From Ophioceras dolichostomum (taxonomy: Eukaryota; Ascomycota; Sordariomycetes; Magnaporthales; Ophioceraceae), in the NCBI GenBank assembly GCA_003049485.1, contig PYST01000018.1, positions 124,001-188,000 on the forward strand: DNA of 64,000 nt, written 5' to 3'. Shown one piece after another: positions 12,262 through 21,867 of this stretch (positions are counted from its first letter, which is position 1; every line of letters begins with the position of its first letter). The notes under the pieces are model-generated. The model worked only from the letters and a program-made list of their open reading frames with translations, ran no database searches and was not told the origin of the DNA. A program made the translations under genes and the position numbers.

Positions 12262-14730
12262 TCATCGCCGGTCGGACCGGTCGGGCCGATCAGGTCGGTC
12301 AGACCGATCAGGCCGGTCAGGTCGGTCAGGTCGATCCGGTCGATCAGATCGCTCCGGCCGATCGGACCTACGGTCGTTGTCGCCAGGCCTGTATCTAAAG
12401 TCCTCGTACGTAGCAGGACGACCGTCTCCGAAACGTCCGCCGTCGCCACCACCGTACCGGCCAGAGGGACCACGGGGCGGGCCGCCACCGCCGCCACCGC
12501 CGTGCCTACGGCGTCCACCGCCGCGACGGGGGTTGGCAGCCTCCCAGGGGTTCGGCGGCAGGGGCTGGCGACCCGAGCCGCCACCACCACCACCACCACC
12601 ACTCGGAGTTGCCGAGGACGAGTTTCCACCTCCTCCACCTCCGCCTCCTCCTCCACCGCCCGGCTGGCCACCGCCGCCACCTCCTCCTCCTCCACGACGA
12701 CCGCCGCCCCGTTCACGATCACGGTCGCGTCGGCCACGATCACGATCACGATCACGGTCGCGATCACGATCACGGTCGCCACCGCCGCCTCCACCGCCGC
12801 CTCCACCATTACCACTGCCACTACCGCCATCCAAATCAAACCGGCCGCCGCCGCCGAAGCCGCCTCCGCCCATGGCGCGGCGCTCGCGCTCCCTATGAGG
12901 CGGGCGTATGCCCACGAACGTCTCGGGGCCGCGGTCGATGAACTGCTCCAGGTGCGAGAACGAGTAGCGGTTGCAGTCGCCGGCCTCGCCGCGGGGGTCG
13001 TACCGGTGCGACACGTAGCGGCCCATGTTCTCCATGCGGCGGCGGACGAGCTCCGGGCCGACCGTCTTCCACGTGATGGTCGGCTGCGTGTGCGTGCGCT
13101 CGCGTCTGCCACCGCGCCGGCCCCGCTGGCTCTCCGCCTCGTTAGTTCGGCGGCCGCGCGGGCCCTCGACCACCCCGTCGCCGATGCCTTGGCCTTGGCC
13201 AAGGCCTTCGGGAAGCGCGTTGCCTGACCTGCCACCACCACCGCCGCCGCCCGACTGCATCATGCTGCGGGGACCGGACGGCGCCGCCGCTGGGTACTGG
13301 TGCTGGGCGGCGGAGGGGCCGGTGGGGACGGCGGGCGCAGAGACGAAGGTGCTCGAGCCTGGAGCTCTGGAGTCGGCGGACGCGATGCGGTGGATGGCGA
13401 CGATGCCAGAGTCGCCGCCGCCCCCCTCGTAGTGGACCTCCCACTTCGATCCGCCGCGGCGACGGCCGTTGCCCCGGTCTTCGGCCCTCTCGGCTGCGAT
13501 CCAGTCCTGGACGTCGCGGGACGGCACGAAGTCGACCCAGAGCTCCTTCCGGTTCCGCTCGTCGGGCCAGACCCTGCGGTGCAGAGCGGACCGGACGCGC
13601 GTGGCGGCGGACACGGTCTTAAACTGGACGAGTGCGTGGGTCCGGATTGAGTCCAGGCAGAAGGCGGTGACGACCGATGGGTCGGGAGTGGTGTGGGGAG
13701 GGGAGGCGAGGTCGATGAGGTGGTCCTTGAGGGCATCCGACTTGAGAGGACGCATGAGGTTGGCGATGTAGAGGCTGTCGGTGGCGGGATGGCGGGCAGG
13801 CTCGATGGAGTAGTTATCATCGTCCTGGGCTGCCGTCGCTGTGGTGGGTCGGGCGGCGGTGTCGAAGTAGAAGGGATCCGAAGGCCCGGTTCCGGCTCCG
13901 GCTCCAGTTCCGGCTTGTGCTCCGCGACTGGCTGGGACGTCGACGTCCATGGGAGCGGGAGGCGGTGAGTCGGCTCCGTAGTCAACCACGTCGTCGGCCT
14001 CCATCTTAGGTGGCTGGCTAACGGCGGCAGGTGCGACCTTCGGGGCGGGCTGTGGTGGCGCGTCTCGAGCAGGATTGGCGGCAGGCTGCTCGACAGGCGG
14101 CTGCTTAGTTATAGTTGGTTGCTCGGAAGTTGGATTGTCGGTTGATGTCTTGGCGACGAGCTTCTCCTTAGAGATTTGTTGTGACTGCACTACAGTCGTA
14201 TCGGTCATTTGGCCTTGTGTTCCCTGAGCAGACGAGGCTTGTATGTCTTCGTCCATCCGCTCAACGGGGGTCTGCGCGAGAGCTTCGCTCGTGTTTGGGA
14301 GGGGCTCTGGGAGCTCTAGGGACTGCTGCTTAAGCCGTTTGCGCGGGGTGTCGGGATTTGAGGGCGGAGGGCTGCCAGATCGACGCTTTCGCTTCTTCTC
14401 GTCCACTATGAGTTCTGGAGTTGGCACAGCTGGGGTTTCGGTGGAGCCATTACGGTCGTCCGCAAGCTGTGGCAGGTCGGCGGCGCTGTCCTTGTCGTCG
14501 CTCTTGCTCGACTCAGTCGGCTCTGGGCCTACAGCAGCTTCCTCGGCTCCTGCATTCTCAGCTTGCTCGGTGGTTCCATCCTTATTCGCGCTGTGCTGCG
14601 CCTCCTCTTGCTCGTCGGCCTCAATGAGACGATTGATGAGCTCCGCCTTGAGGCCGTTTGTACCCAGGCCTCGCCTTTTAAGCTCGGCGCGCAGGTCAAG
14701 GACCTTAAGCTTGTTCCAATCCGTGGTCAT
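12262..14730 (-). CDS. Acinus-like SAP and RRM-domain RNA-binding protein
   Basis: A single exon encoding 822 residues, starting at the ATG at 14730 (MTTDWNKLKV). Residues about 5-40 are a SAP domain (LKVLDLRAELKRRGLGTNGL). About residues 315-410 resemble the Acinus RRM (DSLYIANLMRPLKSDALKDHL ... HALVQFKTVSAATRVRSALH ... LWVDF). A later block, PTITWKTVGPELVRRRMENM, sits where Acinus proteins carry the RNPS1/SAP18-binding motif. The C-terminus is RGG/Gly-rich with an RDRDRD block and ends in tandem R-S-D-R-P-D repeats. By family, the likely role is in nuclear mRNA processing in an ASAP-type complex; the assignment rests on domain order and motif resemblance. The frame runs upstream to 14925, but the SAP domain fixes 14730 as the natural start. 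It diverges from the gene at 15962. Confidence 0.8.
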   Translation of the reverse strand: MTTDWNKLKVLDLRAELKRRGLGTNGLKAELINRLIEADEQEEAQHSANKDGTTEQAENAGAEEAAVGPEPTESSKSDDKDSAADLPQLADDRNGSTETPAVPTPELIVDEKKRKRRSGSPPPSNPDTPRKRLKQQSLELPEPLPNTSEALAQTPVERMDEDIQASSAQGTQGQMTDTTVVQSQQISKEKLVAKTSTDNPTSEQPTITKQPPVEQPAANPARDAPPQPAPKVAPAAVSQPPKMEADDVVDYGADSPPPAPMDVDVPASRGAQAGTGAGAGTGPSDPFYFDTAARPTTATAAQDDDNYSIEPARHPATDSLYIANLMRPLKSDALKDHLIDLASPPHTTPDPSVVTAFCLDSIRTHALVQFKTVSAATRVRSALHRRVWPDERNRKELWVDFVPSRDVQDWIAAERAEDRGNGRRRGGSKWEVHYEGGGGDSGIVAIHRIASADSRAPGSSTFVSAPAVPTGPSAAQHQYPAAAPSGPRSMMQSGGGGGGGRSGNALPEGLGQGQGIGDGVVEGPRGRRTNEAESQRGRRGGRRERTHTQPTITWKTVGPELVRRRMENMGRYVSHRYDPRGEAGDCNRYSFSHLEQFIDRGPETFVGIRPPHRERERRAMGGGGFGGGGRFDLDGGSGSGNGGGGGGGGGGDRDRDRDRDRDRDRGRRDRDRERGGGRRGGGGGGGGGQPGGGGGGGGGGGGNSSSATPSGGGGGGGGSGRQPLPPNPWEAANPRRGGGRRRHGGGGGGGPPRGPSGRYGGGDGGRFGDGRPATYEDFRYRPGDNDRRSDRPERSDRPDRPDRPDRPDRSDRPDRPDRSDRR
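12268..12370. repeat. Tandem codon repeats encoding R-S-D-R-P-D tail
   Basis: Short GGTCGGTCAG/CGATCAGG-like units repeated about ten times at the extreme 3' end of the Acinus-like gene. On the minus strand they encode R-S-D/R-P-D units. The near-identical units suggest slippage or unequal exchange. Confidence 0.85.
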
Positions 14731-15961
14731 GATGAAGTTGAAGGTTTTGGTGTGACGCGGCCGTACGGGTGAGGCCGGCCGCAGGTTTGAGGGAACGCAG
14801 CGCAGGGCAGAGACAAAATGTTGGTGGTAGGTGCGAGAAAAGGAAACAAAGAAACCACGGGGAGGGGATTTAATTGGATCAAAACGGGGACGGAGCTCGG
14901 AAAGAAAGCTCGTTGGTGCTTCCAAGGGTCGAAACAGAGCAGGGCGAAAAAAAGAAGGGTGACCAAAGTTTAAGTCGACCTGGACTTAAGGAAGCCTTAC
15001 TTGGATCACCAACAGGGCCACTTCCACTCGTGTGTATCTAGAGATACTTCGCAAGGCTGGTGCTGTTCATGTTTTCATTTTGGTCAGGCAATAATTTTTT
15101 TTTTCTTCCTTCCGGCGCGTCGCGAGATGGCACCCCCGTTTATGCATACATCTCAGCTGCCCAAAATTTGGCAGACGCTTGCGGTCGGAAGTGGGGCAGA
15201 CTACCCGACCATCCCTGCGTGCTGTGACGTCCCCCAGGCCCAACAGCCTCATGTCTAAGATCACGTGCTGTATCACGCTTTGCTGTCACCAGCCTGGTGG
15301 AGAACCCCTCACAATAGCTTCCGGCAAATGGTCTCAGAAGCGCCTGCAAGGCACCACCGCCGCTAGACAAACTGGCGCCTTCCCGTCGCATGTGATGAGG
15401 TTTGCTATCGCGCGACGTACTTCCGGATCGTCCTGAAGACGATACGGCCGACTTTCCAACTTGCATCCTCGATCCCGGAATCTGGGGGCATTTTGTTGAG
15501 GAGGACATTCCTTGGCGGGGCTGGTGGCTGGTACGATTGCTGCAGTGAAAGCTCCAGGTTCCGGGTTCAGGCATCATCACCGCCTGTTCTCGGGCTGCCC
15601 AACCTCCCGCAAACGGTAACAAACCTCTCAAAACCATCGCTTCCCACGAGGACTTTCTTTTCTTTGTGTTCTGGTGCATTTTCCAAAACGATGCCGACGC
15701 ATTTGCGGGTTCATCAAAGGGCTCACACAATGCGAATACAATTTTCATATTGAAAGACGCCGGAAACAAATACCCACCGTCTCGCCTCGGTGCGGGCTGA
15801 TTTTCAACCTCCAGCCGTCTCGAGGTTGGAGGTGAGCTCGTCCCATCTTTCCGCGCTTTCTACTCCTATTCAATTGCTTATACCAAATAGTTTCAGCACT
15901 CTCGATTTCCCACCTGTTGTAGCTCATTCCTCAGACATCCATACAACCGTGCCTACCCACC
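14731..15961. other. Divergent promoter region
   Basis: Shared upstream region of the Acinus-like gene (minus) and the gene at 15962 (plus). It contains a CACGTG E-box at 15262-15267, T-rich tracts near 15090-15110, and a pyrimidine-rich leader before 15962. A 200-codon minus-strand ORF at 15140-15748 has no recognisable domain and I do not call it. Confidence 0.6.
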
Positions 15962-17426
15962 ATGGCTTTCCGCGGCCTCACGACCCGACTGGCCAATGCC
16001 CTCTCTTTACGAAGTACTAAGACGACTACGGCTGCAAGCATCCGCACGCCCTCACACTCCTCCGACGGGTCAAGCGACGAGCAGCAACCCGCTACAACGC
16101 CCCAAGTCGTGCCGCCATTGACCCCAACGTCGGCGTCGAAAGGTCCAGGCGAGGATGTGTTCGTCCAGATCAAGCGGGAGCACAATGACGACGATGACGT
16201 CGACGAACCTCGCTCCGCGAAAAGACCTCGGAGGTACCTCGCGCAGACTGAGGGGGACGACGCGGACACAGAGCTTGACGATGACGAGGCGGCTGATAGC
16301 GGCGAAGAAGAGGAGGAAGAGGAGGAGGAGATCGAGGTGCCTAGTATCGAGCGAACCCCCAGCCCAGAAAACCAGGTCGTGCTACCGAGCATCGAGCGCA
16401 GTCCGACCCCGGACGAGCAGGGACTTAGGAAGAACCCTGGCTCGCCGTTCGAATGTTGCGACTGGGATGTGCCGCCAGGCGTGCTTGAGGAGTACGAGAC
16501 GGCGAAGACGGGCGTCAAGGGATCCAACACATGGACATCTACAGAAGCGACACTGCACAGGCTGCTTGGGCTGCGAGGATACCATGCGCTGATGCCAGGG
16601 ACGTGGAAGTGGGACTTCTCAGGCCTGCTGATGGAAGAGATCTTATTTGCACCTGTTTATTCCAAGCAGAAGGTGGCGCTCCAGTGCTATACGGAGGGGC
16701 TGAGCGGCGGGTTCCATGGTAAGGATGCTCTCTCTCTCTCCACCAAATTCACAATTCGTCTGTGCTTTCCAACCCCGTCTTTGTTTCCTCATGCTTCCTG
16801 CCCAGCTAATATACTGACTCGGTAATCTCATCCAAACAGCAACAAAAGCTCTGGGCAGGATATTCTCGCTCCCCGCCCACGTCAGCGACCTGCGCAAAGC
16901 AGACATGCACCATAAGTCGGCCATGCTGATCGAACGCGAGATCCGCCGCTACGTCCAGTGGGCGGCCAAGGACGCCGGGCTAGACAAGCTCAGCCACGCC
17001 AGCAACATAGGCGTGTACCGCTTCGACGACGATGACGATGACGACGTCAACGACAACGACAACCACTCTGGGATGGCGGCTGAAGAGGGCGGTGACGGTG
17101 GTGGTGGTCTCGACAGGCTGTTGAGCAAGTGGGCGACCGACTACAGGCAGTGGTACCTGGACGCGGGCATTCGCCACCCGCCCAGCACGCTGTTCGCGCT
17201 CGTCATCATGCAGCACCTCGTGCTCGTCCTGACCGTCGACGCCAAGAGGCCCCTGTCGCCCGCCAAGTGCTTCGCCGAGCTGGACATGTCCCTGTCCGAC
17301 GGGCGCTGGCTCGACCACGCGCTCAACCTGGCCATCCCGATCCACCTGGCGAGGGCTGGGATGGTGAGGTTGAAGGATCAGCTTTCGCCTTTGATGGATG
17401 TCGACGATGGTGACCCTGATCTCTGA
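15962..17426 (+). CDS. Conserved-looking acidic protein of unknown function
   Basis: Exons 15962-16718 and 16840-17426 give 447 residues. The 121-bp intron has a GTAAGG donor, a CTGAC branch site and an ACAG acceptor; the join reads GGFHG-ATKALGRIF. Residues 1-150 are disordered with a basic KRPRR patch, a long Glu/Asp run and three T/S-P-motif copies (SIERTPSPE, SIERSPTPDE). From about residue 165 the protein looks folded: ECCDWDVPPGVLEEYETAK, a W-rich helix region around TWKWDFSGLLMEEILFAP, then EREIRRYVQWAAKDAGL and a helical C-terminus interrupted by a DDDDDDD loop. The basic patch and acidic N-terminus suggest a nuclear protein, but this is inference only. I recognise no named family. 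CDS continuity across the intron and the contrast with the flanks make it a confident gene of unknown role. Confidence 0.8.
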
Positions 17427-17467
17427 ACTGGAATCCAAGAGGGGTTGCATGGATGGATGGATGGATG

Positions 17468-17487
17468 GCAAGTGTTTGCACACTTGC
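17468..17487. other. 8-bp stem hairpin followed by T tract
   Basis: Arms GCAAGTGT and ACACTTGC flank a TTGC loop and are followed three bases later by seven T. It lies 42 bp after the stop codon at 17426, so it would fall in the 3' UTR. It looks like a bacterial terminator but has no such role in a fungus; it could structure the mRNA end. Confidence 0.5.
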
Positions 17488-18698
17488 TCATTTTTTTATT
17501 ATTATCGTTTTCTCGATGATTTATTTTCTCTGAGTATTTCTATTATCATCGACATGCAGAGGCTGGGGGAAGGGAGGCAGGGAGGCAGGCAGGAGGGGCG
17601 AAATTGGTATCTGTCCCGTGCAGAACATCGGATGAAAGGGCCTGCCTCCCCCCTCTGCTATTCCATACGAAGGACGGCAGCAGAATCCGCCACACTCATC
17701 TTCTTTTTCTTTTGTCTTTTGGGAGCGAGTCTATTTTGTCGCCAATGTTTGGGGTTTTTTATCGTGGCGCTGCTAATCAGATACCCGTGGCTCTAAATCC
17801 AAGCCCTACATTTACGAAGTCGGTACGAAATATGGATTTTTTTAAAACATCATCTTCTCGTTCCCTTGTAGTCTGTCTTCTTCCTGATTTCCATCTTGTG
17901 TATAATTTAGAAAACGAGAAAACGGCTTATATCCAGGGAATAGCGAGCGTGGACTTGTTTGCATCGTACGCCTTGACGAGATTCGCCGTAGGGCAATGCT
18001 GCGCGCTATGCAGTTCATCATGTCTTTGTGTGAAATCAAGCCCGTTGCGTCTTTGTTGTGAATCAATCGATACGCGTATTCACTGTATTCGACGTGAGGG
18101 AACGGACGGACTGACAGACACATCGGTGTTGCCTGCGGTTGAGGCTGATGGCGGTTCCGGGGATTCGGTAAAGCTGAGCGAACCCGCCGCCGCCTCGTTC
18201 AGTTCGTCACTAGCTGGGCCTCTTCCCGCGCCACCTTTGGGGGTGGAAATTGAAAAGGACCCTTCCTTCCTGCCAGATCCCCCCTTCCAGATATTCCAAG
18301 CCTTCCTGGAGGATCTGCATGCTGTGGCTTCTACTACGAATCTATTCGCGCCTTTGGTTTAGCATGTCTTTGGTGGCTTGATTTCGAACCTCCCACCCTT
18401 TCCGACGACGAAAGCTCGGATTAAGAGTGTCGAGGGTTCGGACTCGATTTCTTCTTTTGATCTATGTGGGTGGTTCGTACAGGGGCGGCAGGCTCCGCCA
18501 TAGTGCTTGGAGTTTAGTTCCTTTGGAGGAGGATGAGCCAGCCACCTGTGCCCCAAAAGTGAAAGGAGCAACAAACACCTAAGTTAACCTGGTTTTGGGA
18601 CTCTTATCCTCTGCGTTGCACCATGCTCTGGGTCTCCGAATGGGCCTTGCTATGGGGGAGTTATTCCCAACCTGACGGATAGATGCCCGAAATAGTCC

Positions 18699-18707
18699 AT
18701 CTGATAA
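18699..18707 (+). promoter_or_regulatory. Candidate siderophore-GATA site ATCTGATAA
   Basis: Exactly matches the ATCWGATAA consensus known for fungal iron GATA repressors (SreA/Fep1/Urbs1 family). It lies 3.2 kb upstream of the sre start codon in the same window, so autoregulation is possible but the distance is large and a 9-mer can occur by chance. Confidence 0.3.
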
Positions 18708-19227
18708 GGCTGGTGCCGCCGGCAAGGAATGCGGATGCGGGATGGCGGCCTCTGTTTTCTCTTCCTCCTTCCTTCTTTCCTTTTTCTTTTTCTCAATTTT
18801 TTGGTGTTATTTTATTTTCTGCATGAAAAACCATGGGGAAAAAAAATAATAATAATAATTTCCTCTCCTTCCTTGCCCATAGTCCGCCTGGGCTCCCAAC
18901 GTCATCAACAGAGTCAATCATAAGTTTGCACCTGTCAGACAGGCAGCACCTGACTATCCACAGCGGAATGCCGCCCGACCGACAGGCCCTAGCCATCACC
19001 ATAATCTTTCCTTAGCCGGGACGCGGTTGGTTACACGACACCGGCTATTCCTTCTTACCTCGTCGAGAATTCGAGATCACCATTTGGGATCCTATCCCCG
19101 AGGCCGAGACTCGGAGAAGAGGGTGGTGGGCTTGTTGTGGTGCGGTCCATCGGCTGTTCCGATGTTCAGATGACTGCTTTGGAATTGTCAACCATCCAGG
19201 CTGATCTCGGACTGATGAGATTGAAAA

Positions 19228-19239
19228 GATAACAGATAA
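19228..19239 (+). promoter_or_regulatory. Paired GATAA sites upstream of sre
   Basis: Two GATAA motifs seven bases apart (GATAACAGATAA), 2.6 kb upstream of the sre ATG. Closely spaced GATA sites are typical targets of two-finger or dimeric GATA factors; function here is inferred from sequence only. Confidence 0.3.
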
Positions 19240-20272
19240 AAAAGCTTAGCACGGTCTGTCAAGGGATGTTTCATTGCATGTGGGCAAGGTGGACGGAAAT
19301 ACGTAATCAGAACGTCTGGTGTATCATCACGGTCCTGAGATCAAGGGAGGGGTATCGGATGGTCCTCCCGAGGCCTCGACGAGGTCGATCATCGATCCGT
19401 CAAAAGTCCAGGAAGGAAGAGAGGGTGCTGTGAGACTTTTGCCTCCGATGCTGTACTACGCGTCGTGCCGCAGCCTGCCTGTCCAGAAACGGTAAAGAGG
19501 AAGTCAGATTCACTGCCTCGATGGGACCCTGGATCTGGAATTCTTCGCCCGTCTTCCCTCGTGGCGCGAGAGAGCCTGATTCTATGCCCATGCATACGAT
19601 ACGCAGCCCAGTTTTGCCGCAGAATGTCGGTCAGACGGGAGTCAGACCTCCAGTCAGCGCAAGGGGAAGGAAAAAAGGCCAAAATACAAGATCAAAACCC
19701 AAAGGAGGATAAACAAGGCAGCAGGGTTGATACCTGAAAACTGCCTTCTTCGATGAAAAATATCATATCAGCAAGTCATCCTGACTACAAACATCAGTCA
19801 GCTTAACACCTAGCGATATAAATCTGCTCCCAAGGAAGGCGAATCAGAGCATGTGCTCGTATGGCTGGAAGTACCCACGTAGGCCATCGCAGGCATCGAA
19901 GTGAGGGACGGGGCCAAGCAATGCCCACCGCCTTGTCTTGGATGCAGACCGCCTAGAAAAAGGCGTCCATCGTGGGATTTCCCGTTTTATTGGCGGGGAA
20001 GAGATGGAATTAGCCAGAAGCATTTTGCGATGGTGATCTTTTGTTGGAATTTCTCGAGGAGTTCATATACGATAGGTGCCAATGATGCCACGATGAGGGC
20101 CAATACTTAGCACGAAAGGAATAAATACAAGTTCGAGCTCTTCTTGGTCTGATTAGATCGGGCAGAATCTCGACCCTGATGACGGATAGGTCTCGACCAT
20201 TGGAAGGAGGAGGGGCATTTTGGCCTAGCGCGGTGCAAGGAAAGTGCCTACTGGAATCGAGTTAAACCCAAA

Positions 20273-21867
20273 ATGGCACAACACCATGCCGGGATGGCGC
20301 CTGCCATATCGTCACCTGCAGCACCCGCGCCACACCACTGGCCGAGCATTACATTTCAGTGGCACCTGATTGGCCCGCCTCCTCTACCCCCTAGAGGGAT
20401 CAAAGCCGCAGTTAATTGGGAACCTCCGACAGCGACCACGCGGGCCACGGAAAGCCGAGAAACAGGTGACGGTTCGTGGGCTCTGGAACAGGACTTGGCT
20501 GAACTTGTTGGGGAGAACTCCGTACTCGTACATCAGCGATTCCGGAGGGGTGGCCTGGGAAACTCACTTTGTGCGCCCGCGGAGACGACACACGTTGCCT
20601 TGGTTGGGTGCTTCGTGCTGAGTACGTGGGCTGTTGCGTGCGTGTTCGGCACGCCTCTCTCTCTTCCTCTCTCCCTTCAAGCACGCTCCTCTCACGTACG
20701 TCCTCGATCAAGCACACGAGATCAGCCACAGTCCACTCGGTTCTCGGTTCCGATCAACAGCCCAGCAGAGCCCAGCCCTGCGTTCTCGTTCCCGAGTAGT
20801 TCCAGCACATCCGCACTGCGCAGTGGGCACTGGACCTGGACGGACGGCCAACCTGGGCGAGAGCGCCTCTTTTCGCCTGCTACTCCTCCCTGTCGTTCCT
20901 TTTCAGCCCTCATTGGGCTGGGGATTTTCCTTCTTTTGTCCGCCCTGTGTGCCGCCTGCTGCTCCGTGCTGCGAGCTGCGAGCTGCTGCAGCCTCTGCTT
21001 GAGTGCCGCCACCTCATCCTGCCAGACCGACAGTCTTACTGCCCTCTTCTTTTTGCTTCCGCCCCCTTCCCGTGGCCTCGTCGCCGCCACAACACTCACA
21101 CATCTACATCCACCCACACTCTCTTCTTCCCCTCCCTCGCTGCTTACAGGTGTTCTGTATTCAGCGGCTAGGCAGTCACTTCGTTGTGTCGTCTTGACGC
21201 TATTCCCACCCCCATCCCATACAAAGCACAAGGGGTCGCCCGCGTCCTCCTCGTGGCTAAGTTAGAGAGTGCTTGTCTCTTCTTGGTGGTGTGTGGTTAC
21301 CATACTACAGACGACAACAGCTCCGACTACGCACTACCAAGCAAGCTTGCCAAACCTGGTGTGGTCTTCCATCAATAACCCACATTGGACTATCGACTCG
21401 AACTTTTAGGACCGTGCCCCGGCCTAGGACAAGTTGGGCGGTCGCATCTCCTGTCCTGCTCCAAATCGATTTCTTTGGGGGCTATTCGTCCCACGCTATC
21501 ACCACTGAGGGGCATCCTGCGCAACATTACCAGCACCTACGCGATTCAGCCCTTGACAATTTGTATAACCCCGAGTCTGATTCCTCGACTACGACTAGCT
21601 GCGACTAGCTCCCTTGAGGCTTCAGCACTCGGTTTTTCCGCATCGTCCCTACAACAAAACACCTGCTGCTCTCGAATTCTCGCCGTGGATGTTGTCCTGC
21701 CCGAGACCAAGGAGCCGTAGCCGCGATCGAGCCGACTTCCCCTCCCCTCCACGCCGCCTACAAGCGCCGAGTGGGAGACTGAAAGTGATCGCCGTTCGTA
21801 CTACTTTACTTGATGCGTCATAACGAATCCTTACCACCTTCCAGAATACAACCAACCGGGTCACTCG
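20273..21867 (+). other. Likely promoter and leader of sre with long upstream ORF
   Basis: Strongly pyrimidine-rich from about 20640 to 21240, as in fungal leaders. An ATG at 20273 opens a 330-codon frame to 21265 with Ser/Pro/Cys-rich composition and no domain. Several shorter ATG-started frames overlap it. If the transcript starts upstream, these are uORFs; otherwise the region is promoter. I do not call a gene. Confidence 0.4.

Larger units (their letters stand above)
17427..20272. other. Intergenic region upstream of sre
   Basis: Contains the 3' flank of the gene at 15962, with GGAT repeats at 17450-17467 and a hairpin, and then about 2.5 kb without a supported gene. A 252-codon plus frame at 17604-18362 begins without ATG and has no domain. 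GATA-type sites are listed separately. Confidence 0.55.

Noticed and set aside
12247..13227. 326-codon plus-strand ORF antisense to the Acinus-like gene
   Set aside because: Low-complexity Thr/Ala/Val runs mirror the Gly/Arg-rich coding strand; the minus frame has SAP and RRM domains.
15140..15748. Minus-strand ORF of about 200 codons in a divergent promoter
   Set aside because: No domain, and it would fill the promoter of two well-supported genes. It remains a slight possibility.
17468..17495. Rho-independent terminator
   Set aside because: The hairpin and T run fit the bacterial pattern, but all neighbouring genes are spliced fungal genes, so I list it only as a hairpin.
17604..18362. 252-codon plus-strand frame
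   Set aside because: It begins without an ATG, and its composition looks like an untranslated flank rather than protein.
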